A DNA stretch of 64,000 bases from NCBI RefSeq assembly GCF_900465345.1, contig NZ_UEGO01000016.1:60958-124957 (forward strand), in the 5' to 3' direction. Below the pieces are notes generated by a model. It did not search any database. It was not told where the DNA came from and saw only the letters and a list, made by a program, of their open reading frames with translations. The DNA comes from Asaia bogorensis (GTDB lineage: Bacteria; Pseudomonadota; Alphaproteobacteria; Acetobacterales; Acetobacteraceae). Below, in pieces: positions 9,844 through 17,662 of the stretch (within the stretch, counting starts at the first letter, position 1; every line of letters starts with the position of its first letter). The position numbers and the translations under genes are program-made.

Positions 9844-10892
9844 CAAACTAGCTCCATGGATGCAATTCGTGAAAGCAGGGTGAGCGAAGCAGAGTAGTAG
9901 TCATCGCTCTCCTTCAGTTCGGGTAGATCAGGCAGCGCATCTGCCCCGTTCAGGGCAACAAGATAGACCGCTCTGAAGCCGGGAGGCGCATTGTATGGTG
10001 AGCGCTCACCCGTCATGAGATCCACCCAAGCCGGCAAGGCAGTCATCGAGTAATTCTGACTTACCGCGTAGAGCGACTGAGTGAGCGTCGTCGGCATGCG
10101 CTTCCCCCACTTGAGATAAAGCGGGATGCGTATGGCATCGTAGGAGAAACGGGGCGGATAATTGGGTGCGGGGACCAGGCGCTCCGACCTGCGGTCAATC
10201 GCGAGCCAGTCAGGCGGCAGACCCCACAGACCGAATCGGCTTGCCTGAACCAGTTGCTGGCCGTGTTCGATCACAGTTTTCCAAGGGCCATCCGGGTCCA
10301 GAAGCGCAGCACGATCGAGCGCAGGCATAAGGTAGTAGGAGAGATTGATGATGGCAGATTTCGGCCTGTCGAATCCCTTCATGCCCGGCAGGAGGACGAC
10401 CCTGCTACCAACTTTTCTCACGCATTTCTGGGCAAGATCACGCGTGATCGCTTTCGCCTGCTCCAGATAGGTTTCTGATCTCCAGAGAATGGCGGCACGC
10501 CGCAACGCCCAGACGATCATGAGATCGCCGTCCGTTGCGTTGTTCGTATCGCTCACATGCGGAGCTGTGGGCGTCCAGCGCCAGCTATGGAGATTTCCAT
10601 CCCGATGCTTCAGATTCTCGCGCGTCCAGTTCCAGATGCGGTCGAACGATATCCGATCGTTGAAGGTTGAGGCGAAGAGCAGGCCATATCCCTGCCCTTC
10701 CGAATGCGAAACATCGTGATTACCTGTATCGACGATACGTCCTTCCGGACGGAGGAAGCGCTTCTTGTAAAGCTCCCAGTCAGGATCACCCAGACCCTGC
10801 GTCTGCGCAAACGCCTTTCCAGTTGCCGAGAGGCACGCAGAAACAAGAATTGAGTCACGGCAAAACTGGCGCCTGACCATGGAACGAAACAT
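9843..10892 (-). CDS. bcsZ: cellulose-operon endoglucanase, glycoside hydrolase family 8
   Basis: A secreted endo-beta-1,4-glucanase matching CMCax/BcsZ. The GH8 signatures HSEGQGYGLLFA (the acid Glu) and NNATDGDLMIVWAL (the aspartates) are intact, as are LPPDWLAI and RFSYDAIRIPLYLKWG later in the protein. This enzyme trims glucan chains and is needed for proper cellulose assembly. The reading frame is open up to a GTG at 10934, but the ATG at 10892 gives MFRSMVRRQF followed by a hydrophobic stretch ending GKAFA-Q, a normal signal peptide, so I use it. It is the first gene of the operon; its stop overlaps the next start. Confidence 0.9.
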   Translation of the reverse strand: MFRSMVRRQFCRDSILVSACLSATGKAFAQTQGLGDPDWELYKKRFLRPEGRIVDTGNHDVSHSEGQGYGLLFASTFNDRISFDRIWNWTRENLKHRDGNLHSWRWTPTAPHVSDTNNATDGDLMIVWALRRAAILWRSETYLEQAKAITRDLAQKCVRKVGSRVVLLPGMKGFDRPKSAIINLSYYLMPALDRAALLDPDGPWKTVIEHGQQLVQASRFGLWGLPPDWLAIDRRSERLVPAPNYPPRFSYDAIRIPLYLKWGKRMPTTLTQSLYAVSQNYSMTALPAWVDLMTGERSPYNAPPGFRAVYLVALNGADALPDLPELKESDDYYSASLTLLSRIASMELV

Positions 10893-10961
10893 TAACGATC
10901 TTTCGACAATATCAGCATTGTTGCGGCAAGACACAGCAACACCTTGCTATTTCCAAACGGT

Positions 10962-10992
10962 TTTCGTCAATAGTTGAGTTGAGTTTCGTCAA
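10962..10992 (-). promoter_or_regulatory. paired TTGACGAAA direct repeat upstream of bcsZ
   Basis: On the minus strand the nonamer TTGACGAAA occurs twice, at 10992-10984 and 10970-10962, 22 bases apart (about two helix turns). Each copy contains a TTGAC core that resembles a -35 hexamer. The promoter-proximal copy lies 70 bases before the chosen bcsZ start. This may be an operator for a dimeric regulator or overlapping promoters for the cellulose operon. Seen directly; function inferred. Confidence 0.35.
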
Positions 10993-11016
10993 AATCGAGC
11001 AATTTGCAGGGTGATT

Positions 11017-11045
11017 TTAACATTATTGACATATCTCTATATAGA
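11017..11045 (+). promoter_or_regulatory. possible sigma-70 promoter without an obvious gene
   Basis: TTAACA at 11017-11022 and TATAGA at 11040-11045 are separated by 17 bases, in an AT-rich patch. Transcription would run toward the 3' end of the kinase gene as antisense RNA. No convincing ORF follows. Confidence 0.25.
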
Positions 11046-11371
11046 ATATGCGCGTTACCGTTAAATTTTCCTTTGCCGCAACTCAAAGAGCTGGACCAGA
11101 CGAGAAAATTCCAGATTCGGGAGATGATACGTTCGGAAATATTGCGAATTGGCTATCGCTCCGTCCCATTGACCGCCCGACAGGGGAACGAATGCTTATT
11201 CTCGCTCCCGAGTGTCTTTCATATCATTTCAACGCGCTGCGAACGCCACGCCCAGAATGTCGATCCAGGGACCTCTCAAAGGCGGCCATATGCAAGGTAG
11301 GTGTCGATTGCCTAAGGGCTGTGTCCTTGATGCCTCGCACCAGGTACCTGGAGGCGCTCAGCTCAGCCTCG

Positions 11372-13159
11372 TCAGGCCAGATTGCGTCTTTGCAGATGAA
11401 TCGGAAATACGAGCCTGTAGACCGTGCCCTGCTCCGATATGATGTCGAGCGTAGCGCCAAGTTGACGGGCAAACCCGCGCACGAGTTGTAGACCTATACC
11501 TTCGCGCTTCTCGCCCTCCGACGGAAAGGCAAGCCCTACGCCGTCATCCTCAATCAAAAGCAGAGCCGTATCCTCAACGCGATTGAGCTGAATGCGAACA
11601 GCGCCTGTCCTTCCTTCCGGAAAGGCATAGCGAAGAGCGTTCGTCACGATTTCCGTCACGATAAGCGAGAGCGGTACCGCCTGATCGGGAGTTATCGGCA
11701 AGTCGTGAACATCAAGCGACAAGCTGATACGACCTCTGTTCGCATGGTTGTTGGCGGTAAAGATCTGGCTTGCCAGTTCCTCCAGAAATGCCCGTATATC
11801 CAACGTGCTCAAACCGCCCTCGGGGTAGAGATAGCGGTGTAATGTAGCCAGAGACCGGACGCGATCCCTGACAAGGTGGAACTCTTCCCTGGCTTCCGGC
11901 AGCTTGATCCGGTTGGCCTGGAGGTTAAGCAACGAGGCCACGATCTGGAGGTTGTTTTTTACCCTGTGGTGAATCTCGCGGATCAGGAGATCCTGCTGTT
12001 TCGTCGCCCTTTGCAGTCGCGCTTCGTGACGATCCAGTCGTCTGGTAGCTCGATTAAAAGCACGCTCCATCTGACGAATCTCAAGAGGGAGAGATTTCGG
12101 AAGATCAGGCTGGAAAAGCCCATGCCGCCGCCATTCGGAAACACTCGATGCAAGTTTCTCGAGGGGTTCGACAAGGTAACGTTGTGCAGCAAGCGCTACC
12201 AGAAGGAGCTCAACGACGAGTATGAGTACAATGAGCATCACGCGCGCCAGGAAGAGTTGCAATGCACGTGTTTCAGCAGCACTGCGAACAGATATGGCGA
12301 CAATGCTTGTAGGGCCGTACCCAGGAATGAGCGTATAATAAACGTCGTTGGACTCGAAATGATCTGCCTGCCGTCCCACCTTCAAATCAGCAAGAAGGCG
12401 ATCCGTGACCTCCTTGGAGAATGGATCATTGACACGCTGACGGGCAGTCAGGGCAATCGGTGGCGTGTTGCCCGTGAAAAGCCATAGGTCGGTTGCACCG
12501 GCATCTGCATCACTCGCCGTATGGGCGTATTGTGCATTGGCTACGAGTTCCTGGTTGACGAGAGGGCGAAAAGCAACGAGTTGGCCCGGTACCAGCGCCC
12601 CCGTTCGATCGACGTAGTTCAGGCTGATCGCAGACCTTACGAGGAGTATGGAACCTGCGGTGATAACGTCAGCGCCGTGACTACCAGGGGAATTATGCCC
12701 AGAGAGCAGCACGTCATGCGTGGCTCTGGCCAGAGCAAGCAGATTGGCCTGACAGGGGTTGCCATCCCGCTCGTTACCACGGCTGCTCGCGATAACCTTC
12801 CCCAATCGATCGATCAGCTCGAGCGAGCAGTAATGCTGCTGACTGATGGATTGCACGAGCTGGAACGCCCTCGGGGCAATCTCCTCATGCAGGGTGATCT
12901 GAGCCAGGGTTTCCAAAGCGCCCTGCGCACGCCCGAGGTCGGCGGCTATTTCATGTCGAGCACTCAGGGCATCCGCACGCGTGCGTTCGAAACTATTGTC
13001 CGATGTGGTGAGGTAAGCATGCCAGGCCAGCACGCCGGCGACCGAGGCCAGGGGCACAGAAGTGCAGATGATCAGCGCCATCACGCGCGAGCCTACAGTG
13101 TCGAGCAACCCGGAGCGCGACCGAAGACCACCGAGAGGGAAAATAGAGGGAATCTTCAA
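11372..13159 (-). CDS. membrane sensor histidine kinase, HisKA_2 type, probable general stress response kinase
   Basis: A 595-residue kinase. Transmembrane helices lie at about 26-48 and 303-326 and enclose a periplasmic or extracytoplasmic sensor of some 250 residues. A HAMP-like linker runs to about 380. The HisKA_2 motif REIHHRVKNNLQ spans 394-405, with His398 the likely phosphorylation site. The ATPase domain has an N box near Asn507, DDGVGL at 538-543 and GIGLQLV at 555-561. HisKA_2/HWE kinases commonly control PhyR in Alphaproteobacteria. The gene starts 51 bases after nepR and sits beside ecfG and phyR, so a role in PhyR phosphorylation is likely, though inferred from context. Confidence 0.85.
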   Translation of the reverse strand: MKIPSIFPLGGLRSRSGLLDTVGSRVMALIICTSVPLASVAGVLAWHAYLTTSDNSFERTRADALSARHEIAADLGRAQGALETLAQITLHEEIAPRAFQLVQSISQQHYCSLELIDRLGKVIASSRGNERDGNPCQANLLALARATHDVLLSGHNSPGSHGADVITAGSILLVRSAISLNYVDRTGALVPGQLVAFRPLVNQELVANAQYAHTASDADAGATDLWLFTGNTPPIALTARQRVNDPFSKEVTDRLLADLKVGRQADHFESNDVYYTLIPGYGPTSIVAISVRSAAETRALQLFLARVMLIVLILVVELLLVALAAQRYLVEPLEKLASSVSEWRRHGLFQPDLPKSLPLEIRQMERAFNRATRRLDRHEARLQRATKQQDLLIREIHHRVKNNLQIVASLLNLQANRIKLPEAREEFHLVRDRVRSLATLHRYLYPEGGLSTLDIRAFLEELASQIFTANNHANRGRISLSLDVHDLPITPDQAVPLSLIVTEIVTNALRYAFPEGRTGAVRIQLNRVEDTALLLIEDDGVGLAFPSEGEKREGIGLQLVRGFARQLGATLDIISEQGTVYRLVFPIHLQRRNLA

Positions 13160-13210
13160 GGTGATACCCTCAATACTGTAAATGCGGGAGGTTGCCCTTC
13201 AAGCCTGCGA

Positions 13211-13399
13211 CTACGGCTCTTGCTCGTCACGATCTTCCTCAATCAGGCGCAGCAATTCTTCAGGGATAGGTTCGTTTGCCACGTCGTCGAACAGTTGGTG
13301 CAGCCCGCGCTTCAACCAGAGATCGAAGGGATTATCGGCTTCCTTGCTGAGGCCTGCCTGGCGGGGCTTCTCCGGCGTGCCGTCCTTTCCCCCAGTCAT
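13211..13399 (-). CDS. nepR: NepR-type anti-sigma factor
   Basis: A 62-residue protein. The core FDLWLKRGLHQLFDDVANEP followed by IPEELLRLIEE matches the NepR pattern of two amphipathic helices (in the family: G-x-x-L-R-x-x-Y-x-x-V-x-x-E-P-x-P, then a leucine-rich helix). NepR binds and silences the EcfG sigma factor and is released by phosphorylated PhyR. The start has a GAGGTGAGGA ribosome site. In many relatives nepR and ecfG form one tight operon; here about 200 bases and a strong hairpin separate them. Confidence 0.85.
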   Translation of the reverse strand: MTGGKDGTPEKPRQAGLSKEADNPFDLWLKRGLHQLFDDVANEPIPEELLRLIEEDRDEQEP

Positions 13400-13515
13400 G
13401 TCCTCACCTCAACAAAAAAATTCAACCCACGCGATCTTAACAATGCGTCGCCGGACGAGTTGCACTAACGAAATTTAATCATCGCATTTTGAAGAAAAGG
13501 AAAGACCCAATCGCG

Positions 13516-13549
13516 TTGAAGGGGAGTGAGCTACCTCACTCCCCTTCAA
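13516..13549. terminator. perfect 15-bp hairpin between ecfG and nepR
   Basis: TTGAAGGGGAGTGAG at 13516-13530 pairs perfectly with its complement at 13535-13549 across a four-base CTAC loop. It lies 52 bases past the stop of the upstream sigma gene (minus-strand sense) and about 115 bases before nepR. No T-run follows on the minus strand, so it may be a terminator, an RNA-stabilising element, or a partial attenuator between sigma and anti-sigma genes. Confidence 0.6.
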
Positions 13550-13601
13550 AATTCTGCAAATATGTCGCAGCATCAAGGCCTTCTGATTACGCTACAGATA
13601 A

Positions 13602-14180
13602 TCAGAACGTGAACAGATCGTCAGATTTGAGTCCCTTGCGGCGACGATCATCCAGCGTGGCGCGGAGAGCAGCAACCTTAACGCGCAATTTGTCGTTCGC
13701 GGGCAGGTCGCCGGTCATCCAGGCCTCGAGTTGACGACGGGCACGGAATACACGGCTCTTGGCCGTTCCGACAGCACAGCCCGTAGCTTCTGCGAGGGCT
13801 TCGTAGCTCATGCCCTGCACAACGACCATTACGAGAGCCTCGCGCTGATCGGCAGGCAGACGGGACAGAGCCATCGAGAGATCTTTAAGCGCTAGACTGT
13901 CTTCGTGCGTCGCATTGCTAGCAAAGGACGATGCGGGCACATCCTCGATATCCGTCGTCTCACGGCGCTTGCGCAGATCGGAAATGAAGCGGTTGCGCAG
14001 AATACGATGCATCCAGGCCGAAAAATTCGTGCCGGGGATGAAGCTGTCCTGAGCCGCAAGGGCATTGCATACCGCGTCCTGAACCAGATCCTCGGCTGCG
14101 GAACGGTTGCGTGTCAGGGACAGAGCCTGAACGCGCAGTTTGGGGAGAATCTGAATAACCTGGTCATGGAAGCTGGTCAT
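13602..14180 (-). CDS. ecfG: EcfG-family (ECF15) RNA polymerase sigma factor, copy 1
   Basis: A general stress response sigma factor of about 192 residues. Region 2 contains AAEDLVQDAVCNALAAQDSF and PGTNFSAWMHRILRNRFISD. Region 4 contains LPADQREALVMVVVQGMSYE and GTAKSRVFRARRQLE. The wording PGTN-x-x-AW-x-x-x-ILRN is typical of EcfG proteins. The reading frame is open to 14246, but the ATG at 14180 has an AAGAAGGA ribosome site and gives the usual length. Neighbouring nepR, kinase and phyR complete the partner-switch module. A second EcfG-like gene lies immediately upstream in the same direction. Confidence 0.9.
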   Translation of the reverse strand: MTSFHDQVIQILPKLRVQALSLTRNRSAAEDLVQDAVCNALAAQDSFIPGTNFSAWMHRILRNRFISDLRKRRETTDIEDVPASSFASNATHEDSLALKDLSMALSRLPADQREALVMVVVQGMSYEALAEATGCAVGTAKSRVFRARRQLEAWMTGDLPANDKLRVKVAALRATLDDRRRKGLKSDDLFTF

Positions 14181-14250
14181 GCGAAAATCCTTCTTCGCTC
14201 GGTGCTTTTCAACGGACCAATGAACGGGCGGAGGAAGAGGTTGCATGCAA

Positions 14251-14276
14251 TGACAAAAAACTGAAAAATTTTGTCA
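14251..14276. promoter_or_regulatory. inverted repeat TGACAAAA/TTTTGTCA upstream of ecfG
   Basis: TGACAAAA at 14251-14258 and TTTTGTCA at 14269-14276 form a perfect 8-bp dyad with a ten-base spacer, in the gap between the two sigma genes. On the minus strand it reads TTGACAAAA, so it includes a good -35-like hexamer. It could be an operator-promoter for ecfG copy 1 or a weak terminator of copy 2. Confidence 0.4.
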
Positions 14277-14350
14277 AAGGCCTGAAATGCCTCGTCGCAA
14301 GGACAGTTTGTGGCGGTCAGGCAGAGCGCTTACTGCTCCCCACAGTCTCT

Positions 14351-14911
14351 CTATGCGGGATCCGCAGATGGTGAAGCGATCTCGGCAAGCTGGGCTCGTG
14401 CTCTCGACACACGCGCTTTCATCGTACCGACTGGACAATCGCAGATCGCAGCGGCCTCCTCGTAACTCATCTCCTGAGCGCCAACGAGAATCAGCGCCTC
14501 ACGCAAAAGCTCAGGCAGACGCCACAAGAGCTGTGAAAGATCCATGACGCCATCCTTGTATCGATCGCGCTCATCGAACCCTTCCTCACTACCTCGTGAT
14601 ATCTCGCCGAGAATCTCTGTTTCTTTCACCTTGCGACGGCGCTGCTCAAAAAAAACATTCCTCAGGATGGTAAATAGCCAGGCCTTGAGATTGGTCCCTG
14701 GAACGAAGCTGTCACGCGCGGCCAGCGCACGCAAAACCGTGTCCTGCACGAGGTCATCGGCTGCGGAGGCGTCTCTGGTAAGGTAGCGTGCAAAACCGCG
14801 CAGATCGATGAGGTGCGTGGCAATTCCCCGCCGGACGGGGTCAGCCTTCGCGCCCGCCTCTCGCGGATTGTCTGGCTTGTGGGTGCTCAGCCTGTGATCT
14901 CCCGGTAGCAC
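14351..14911 (-). CDS. EcfG-family (ECF15) RNA polymerase sigma factor, copy 2
   Basis: A second EcfG-like sigma factor, about 186 residues. Region 2 has AADDLVQDTVLRALAARDSF then PGTNLKAWLFTILRNVFFEQ; region 4 has LPELLREALILVGAQEMSYE and VGTMKARVSRARAQL. The frame is open up to 15085 and would overlap phyR, but a GTG at 14911 with GAGGA upstream fits the family length and leaves a 97-base divergent promoter gap to phyR. It is clearly diverged from copy 1 but shares the PGTN/ILRN signature. Paralogous EcfG proteins are known in several Alphaproteobacteria, where one may modulate the other; the division of labour here is unknown. Confidence 0.82.
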   Translation of the reverse strand: MLPGDHRLSTHKPDNPREAGAKADPVRRGIATHLIDLRGFARYLTRDASAADDLVQDTVLRALAARDSFVPGTNLKAWLFTILRNVFFEQRRRKVKETEILGEISRGSEEGFDERDRYKDGVMDLSQLLWRLPELLREALILVGAQEMSYEEAAAICDCPVGTMKARVSRARAQLAEIASPSADPA

Positions 14912-15008
14912 ATGACTGCATTCCTCTTTGCTCAGCGCCGAAAAAGTGCCATCGTAACGCAACGAACCGCGTTGTGTTGGCGGAAAATTTCTGGAGCTTC
15001 GTTTCTCT

Positions 15009-15752
15009 ATGGTCGATGCAGAGCGCCAAGACCTCATGCAAGCCTTGCCCTTTGCGCGACGTTTTGCAAGAGCTCTTGAAGGCACACAGAAGCAGGGTGA
15101 TCAGCTTGTGGCCCTTGCCATACGCGACATGGCTACGCGCAAGGGTGGACATGAGATCAGTGTTCGCTTCCGTCTTTACAAGTCGATCATCGACTGTTTT
15201 CAGGCGGCCAATGCCAGCGCTCATCCTCCGTCATCCCTCACCCTGACGCAACGCTTCGTCCTGCTTCTCACCTCGCTCGAGGAGGTACCCCTCAGCGCCG
15301 TTGCCATGATCCTCGGGCGAACAGAGGCCGATATCCTTGCTGATATCGCCAAGGCGAATGAGGGTCTGCGTTCGGTCGCTGAGACAAGTGTGCTGATCAT
15401 CGAGGACGAGCCCATCATCGCAATGGACATCCAGGATGTGGTGCAACAATGCGGCCATCGCATTGCTGGTGTTGCCTACACTGAGGCCGATGCCGTGCGG
15501 CTGGCCAAGGAAACACGCCCCGGACTTATCCTGGCCGACATCAATCTCGGTGGCGGCGGCGACGGCATGCACGCTGTTGGTCGCATTATGAAGGACCATC
15601 AGGCACCGGTGATTTTCGTGACCGCTTATCCCGAGCGGCTGCTTACAGGCGAGCAGGAAGAACCATCTTTCATTATCACCAAGCCCTTCGAGCCTACCAC
15701 GCTGGCCATAACGACCTATCAGGCGGTTACGGGCGGTCTCAAAGCGATCTGA
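15009..15752 (+). CDS. phyR: general stress response regulator PhyR (sigma-like domain plus receiver)
   Basis: 247 residues. Residues 1 to about 120 are an ECF-sigma-like decoy domain (for example SLTLTQRFVLLLTSLEEVPL). Residues 127-245 are a receiver domain with the acidic pair Glu132/Asp133, phosphoacceptor Asp177 in ILADINL, Thr205 and Lys225. When phosphorylated, PhyR captures NepR and frees EcfG. The gene is divergent from EcfG copy 2, as is common for this locus, with the kinase a few genes away. Confidence 0.93.
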   Translation: MVDAERQDLMQALPFARRFARALEGTQKQGDQLVALAIRDMATRKGGHEISVRFRLYKSIIDCFQAANASAHPPSSLTLTQRFVLLLTSLEEVPLSAVAMILGRTEADILADIAKANEGLRSVAETSVLIIEDEPIIAMDIQDVVQQCGHRIAGVAYTEADAVRLAKETRPGLILADINLGGGGDGMHAVGRIMKDHQAPVIFVTAYPERLLTGEQEEPSFIITKPFEPTTLAITTYQAVTGGLKAI

Positions 15753-15788
15753 CTTGCATCGACGCAGCCGGTGCGACACATAGGGCGC

Positions 15789-17606
15789 ATGGCTGCACCG
15801 ATCCTTCATCTACGCGATATCTCCTATACTCTCGGGGGTCGTCCACTGCTGGACGGTGCCGAAATCGGGGTTGCCCCGGGAGAAAAGCTGTGCCTTGTGG
15901 GCCGCAATGGCTCAGGCAAATCGACGCTTTTGCGTATTGCTGCTGGCGAGATCCTTCCTGACGCTGGCCAGTGCTTCGTGCAGCCCGGGATCAAGATCGT
16001 TTATCTCCCGCAGGAACCAGACCTTTCGGCTTTCAGGACGAGCTACGACTACGTTGCTCAGGATCTGCAGCCCGAGGAAGATTATCTCGCCCGTAGCATG
16101 CTCTCCGAACTGGGTCTGACAGGTGATGAAAGTACGGCAACACTCTCGGGTGGTGAAGCCCGTCGCTGCGCCCTCGCCCGCGCCCTTGCTGCGCGGCCGG
16201 ATCTTCTGCTTCTCGATGAGCCGACCAACCATCTCGATTTGCCGACCATCACATGGCTCGAGCGCGAGCTTGCCTCCATGCGCTCAGCCATGATCGTGAT
16301 TAGCCATGATCGCCGCCTCCTCGAAACTCTCTCGCGGGCCGTCGTCTGGCTCGAGCAAGGCATCACTCGCCGCCTTGATCAGGGTTTCGCCCGCTTCGAG
16401 GACTGGCGCGAGGAGGTTCTCGCTCTAGAGGAGCTTGCGGCTCACAAGCTCGATCGCGAGATCGCCCGTGAAGAGGACTGGATGCGCTATGGCGTGACAG
16501 CCCGTCGCAAGCGCAACGTCCGCCGCGTGGCCGAGCTGGCCTCGCTGCGTTCGCGCCGCAAGGAGATTGCGAGCCAGTTCCGTGGGTCGCTCAAGCTGAC
16601 CGTGTCAGAAGCCCAGACAACCGGAAAGCTGACAACGGTCGCAGAGGATGTGACCAAGGCATTCGACGAGCGGGTTGTGGTCAAGAATCTCGATCTGCGC
16701 GTGCTCAAGGGCGATCGCCTTGGGATCGTCGGGGCCAACGGTATGGGCAAGACGACGCTTCTTCGTCTCCTCACCGGCGAGGATCAGCCCGATACGGGAC
16801 GCGTACAGGTAGGTCCCTCCACCTCGCTTGTCACGCTGGACCAGCGGCGCGCAAGCCTCGACCCGTCCATGACGCTAGCGGATACCATGACCGGGGGAAG
16901 CGGCGACATGGTGCAGGTGGGCGATGAGAAGCGCCATGTCATTGGGTATATGAAGGACTTCCTGTTCCGCCCCGAACAGGCGCGCACGCCGGTCGGTGTT
17001 CTCTCTGGCGGTGAACGTGGCAGGCTTGCCCTTGCCTGTGCGCTGGCCCAGCCATCAAACCTGCTCGTACTCGACGAGCCGACGAATGATCTTGACCTTG
17101 AGACGCTCGATCTGTTGCAGGAAATGCTGGACGACTATCCGGGTACGGTCATGCTGGTGAGCCATGATCGCGACTTTCTGGACCGCGTGGCCACCTCGGT
17201 TCTTGTGGCGCAGGGCGACGGTCACTGGATCGAATATGCCGGTGGGTACAGCGATATGCTGGCCCAGACTGGCGGCGAAGCCCCGGCTGAGCGCAATGCA
17301 AATCCCGACAGCAAAACCGCCGAACCACGGGAAAAGGGTATCGCAAAATCAGAGCGCAACAGCAAGAAGCTCAGCTATAAGGACAAGCTGGCGCTTGAGA
17401 AACTCCCTGCGGAAATCGATCGTCTCGAGAAGCTCATCGTCACCCTGCGTGAGACACTCTCAGATCCGTCGCTTTACAGCAAGGACGCGAAGAAATTTGC
17501 CCGGGTAAGTGACGAGCTCACTTCTGCCGAGGCATCGCTTACCTCTGCCGAGGAGGAATGGCTCCTGCTCGAAATGAAAAAAGAAGAAATCGAGTCCGGC
17601 GCCTGA
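15789..17606 (+). CDS. uup: ABC-F family ATPase (Uup-like)
   Basis: About 605 residues with two soluble ABC cassettes and no membrane helices. Cassette 1 has GRNGSGKST, LSGGEARR and LLLDEPTNHLDL. Cassette 2 has GANGMGKTT, LSGGERGR and LVLDEPTNDLDL. The C-terminus (about 520-605) is a charged coiled coil like that of Uup. ABC-F proteins act on ribosomes or, for Uup, affect precise excision and ribosome quality. The frame is open from 15771, but the ATG at 15789 (MAAPILHLRDISYTLGG) gives the usual N-terminus. It follows phyR by 36 bases on the same strand. Confidence 0.88.
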   Translation: MAAPILHLRDISYTLGGRPLLDGAEIGVAPGEKLCLVGRNGSGKSTLLRIAAGEILPDAGQCFVQPGIKIVYLPQEPDLSAFRTSYDYVAQDLQPEEDYLARSMLSELGLTGDESTATLSGGEARRCALARALAARPDLLLLDEPTNHLDLPTITWLERELASMRSAMIVISHDRRLLETLSRAVVWLEQGITRRLDQGFARFEDWREEVLALEELAAHKLDREIAREEDWMRYGVTARRKRNVRRVAELASLRSRRKEIASQFRGSLKLTVSEAQTTGKLTTVAEDVTKAFDERVVVKNLDLRVLKGDRLGIVGANGMGKTTLLRLLTGEDQPDTGRVQVGPSTSLVTLDQRRASLDPSMTLADTMTGGSGDMVQVGDEKRHVIGYMKDFLFRPEQARTPVGVLSGGERGRLALACALAQPSNLLVLDEPTNDLDLETLDLLQEMLDDYPGTVMLVSHDRDFLDRVATSVLVAQGDGHWIEYAGGYSDMLAQTGGEAPAERNANPDSKTAEPREKGIAKSERNSKKLSYKDKLALEKLPAEIDRLEKLIVTLRETLSDPSLYSKDAKKFARVSDELTSAEASLTSAEEEWLLLEMKKEEIESGA

Positions 17607-17615
17607 ACACCGGAC
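17594..17615. terminator. short hairpin at the end of the ABC-F gene
   Basis: GTCCGG at 17594-17599 and CCGGAC at 17610-17615 form a stem spanning the stop codon of the ABC-F gene. A second possible stem, GAGGGG (17627-17632) with CCCCTC (17650-17655), follows in the gap between convergent genes. Neither has a T-run. Confidence 0.3.
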
Positions 17616-17662
17616 CAGAAATCTTCGAGGGGTAAGGAGCAGGAAAATGCCCCTCTTCCAGC

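Larger units (their letters stand above)
10893..11371. other. intergenic region upstream of the cellulose operon
   Basis: About 480 bases between bcsZ and the stress kinase gene (both minus). It holds the probable bcs promoter region, with a nine-base direct repeat (listed separately), and a plus-strand promoter-like pair pointing away from bcs. Short plus-strand ORFs exist (for example 11048-11491) but show no recognisable protein and run antisense into the kinase gene, so no gene is called. Confidence 0.5.

Noticed and set aside
11048-11491. A 147-codon plus-strand frame next to the stress kinase
   Set aside because: It overlaps the conserved 3' end of the kinase gene in antisense and shows no family resemblance, although a promoter-like pair lies upstream.
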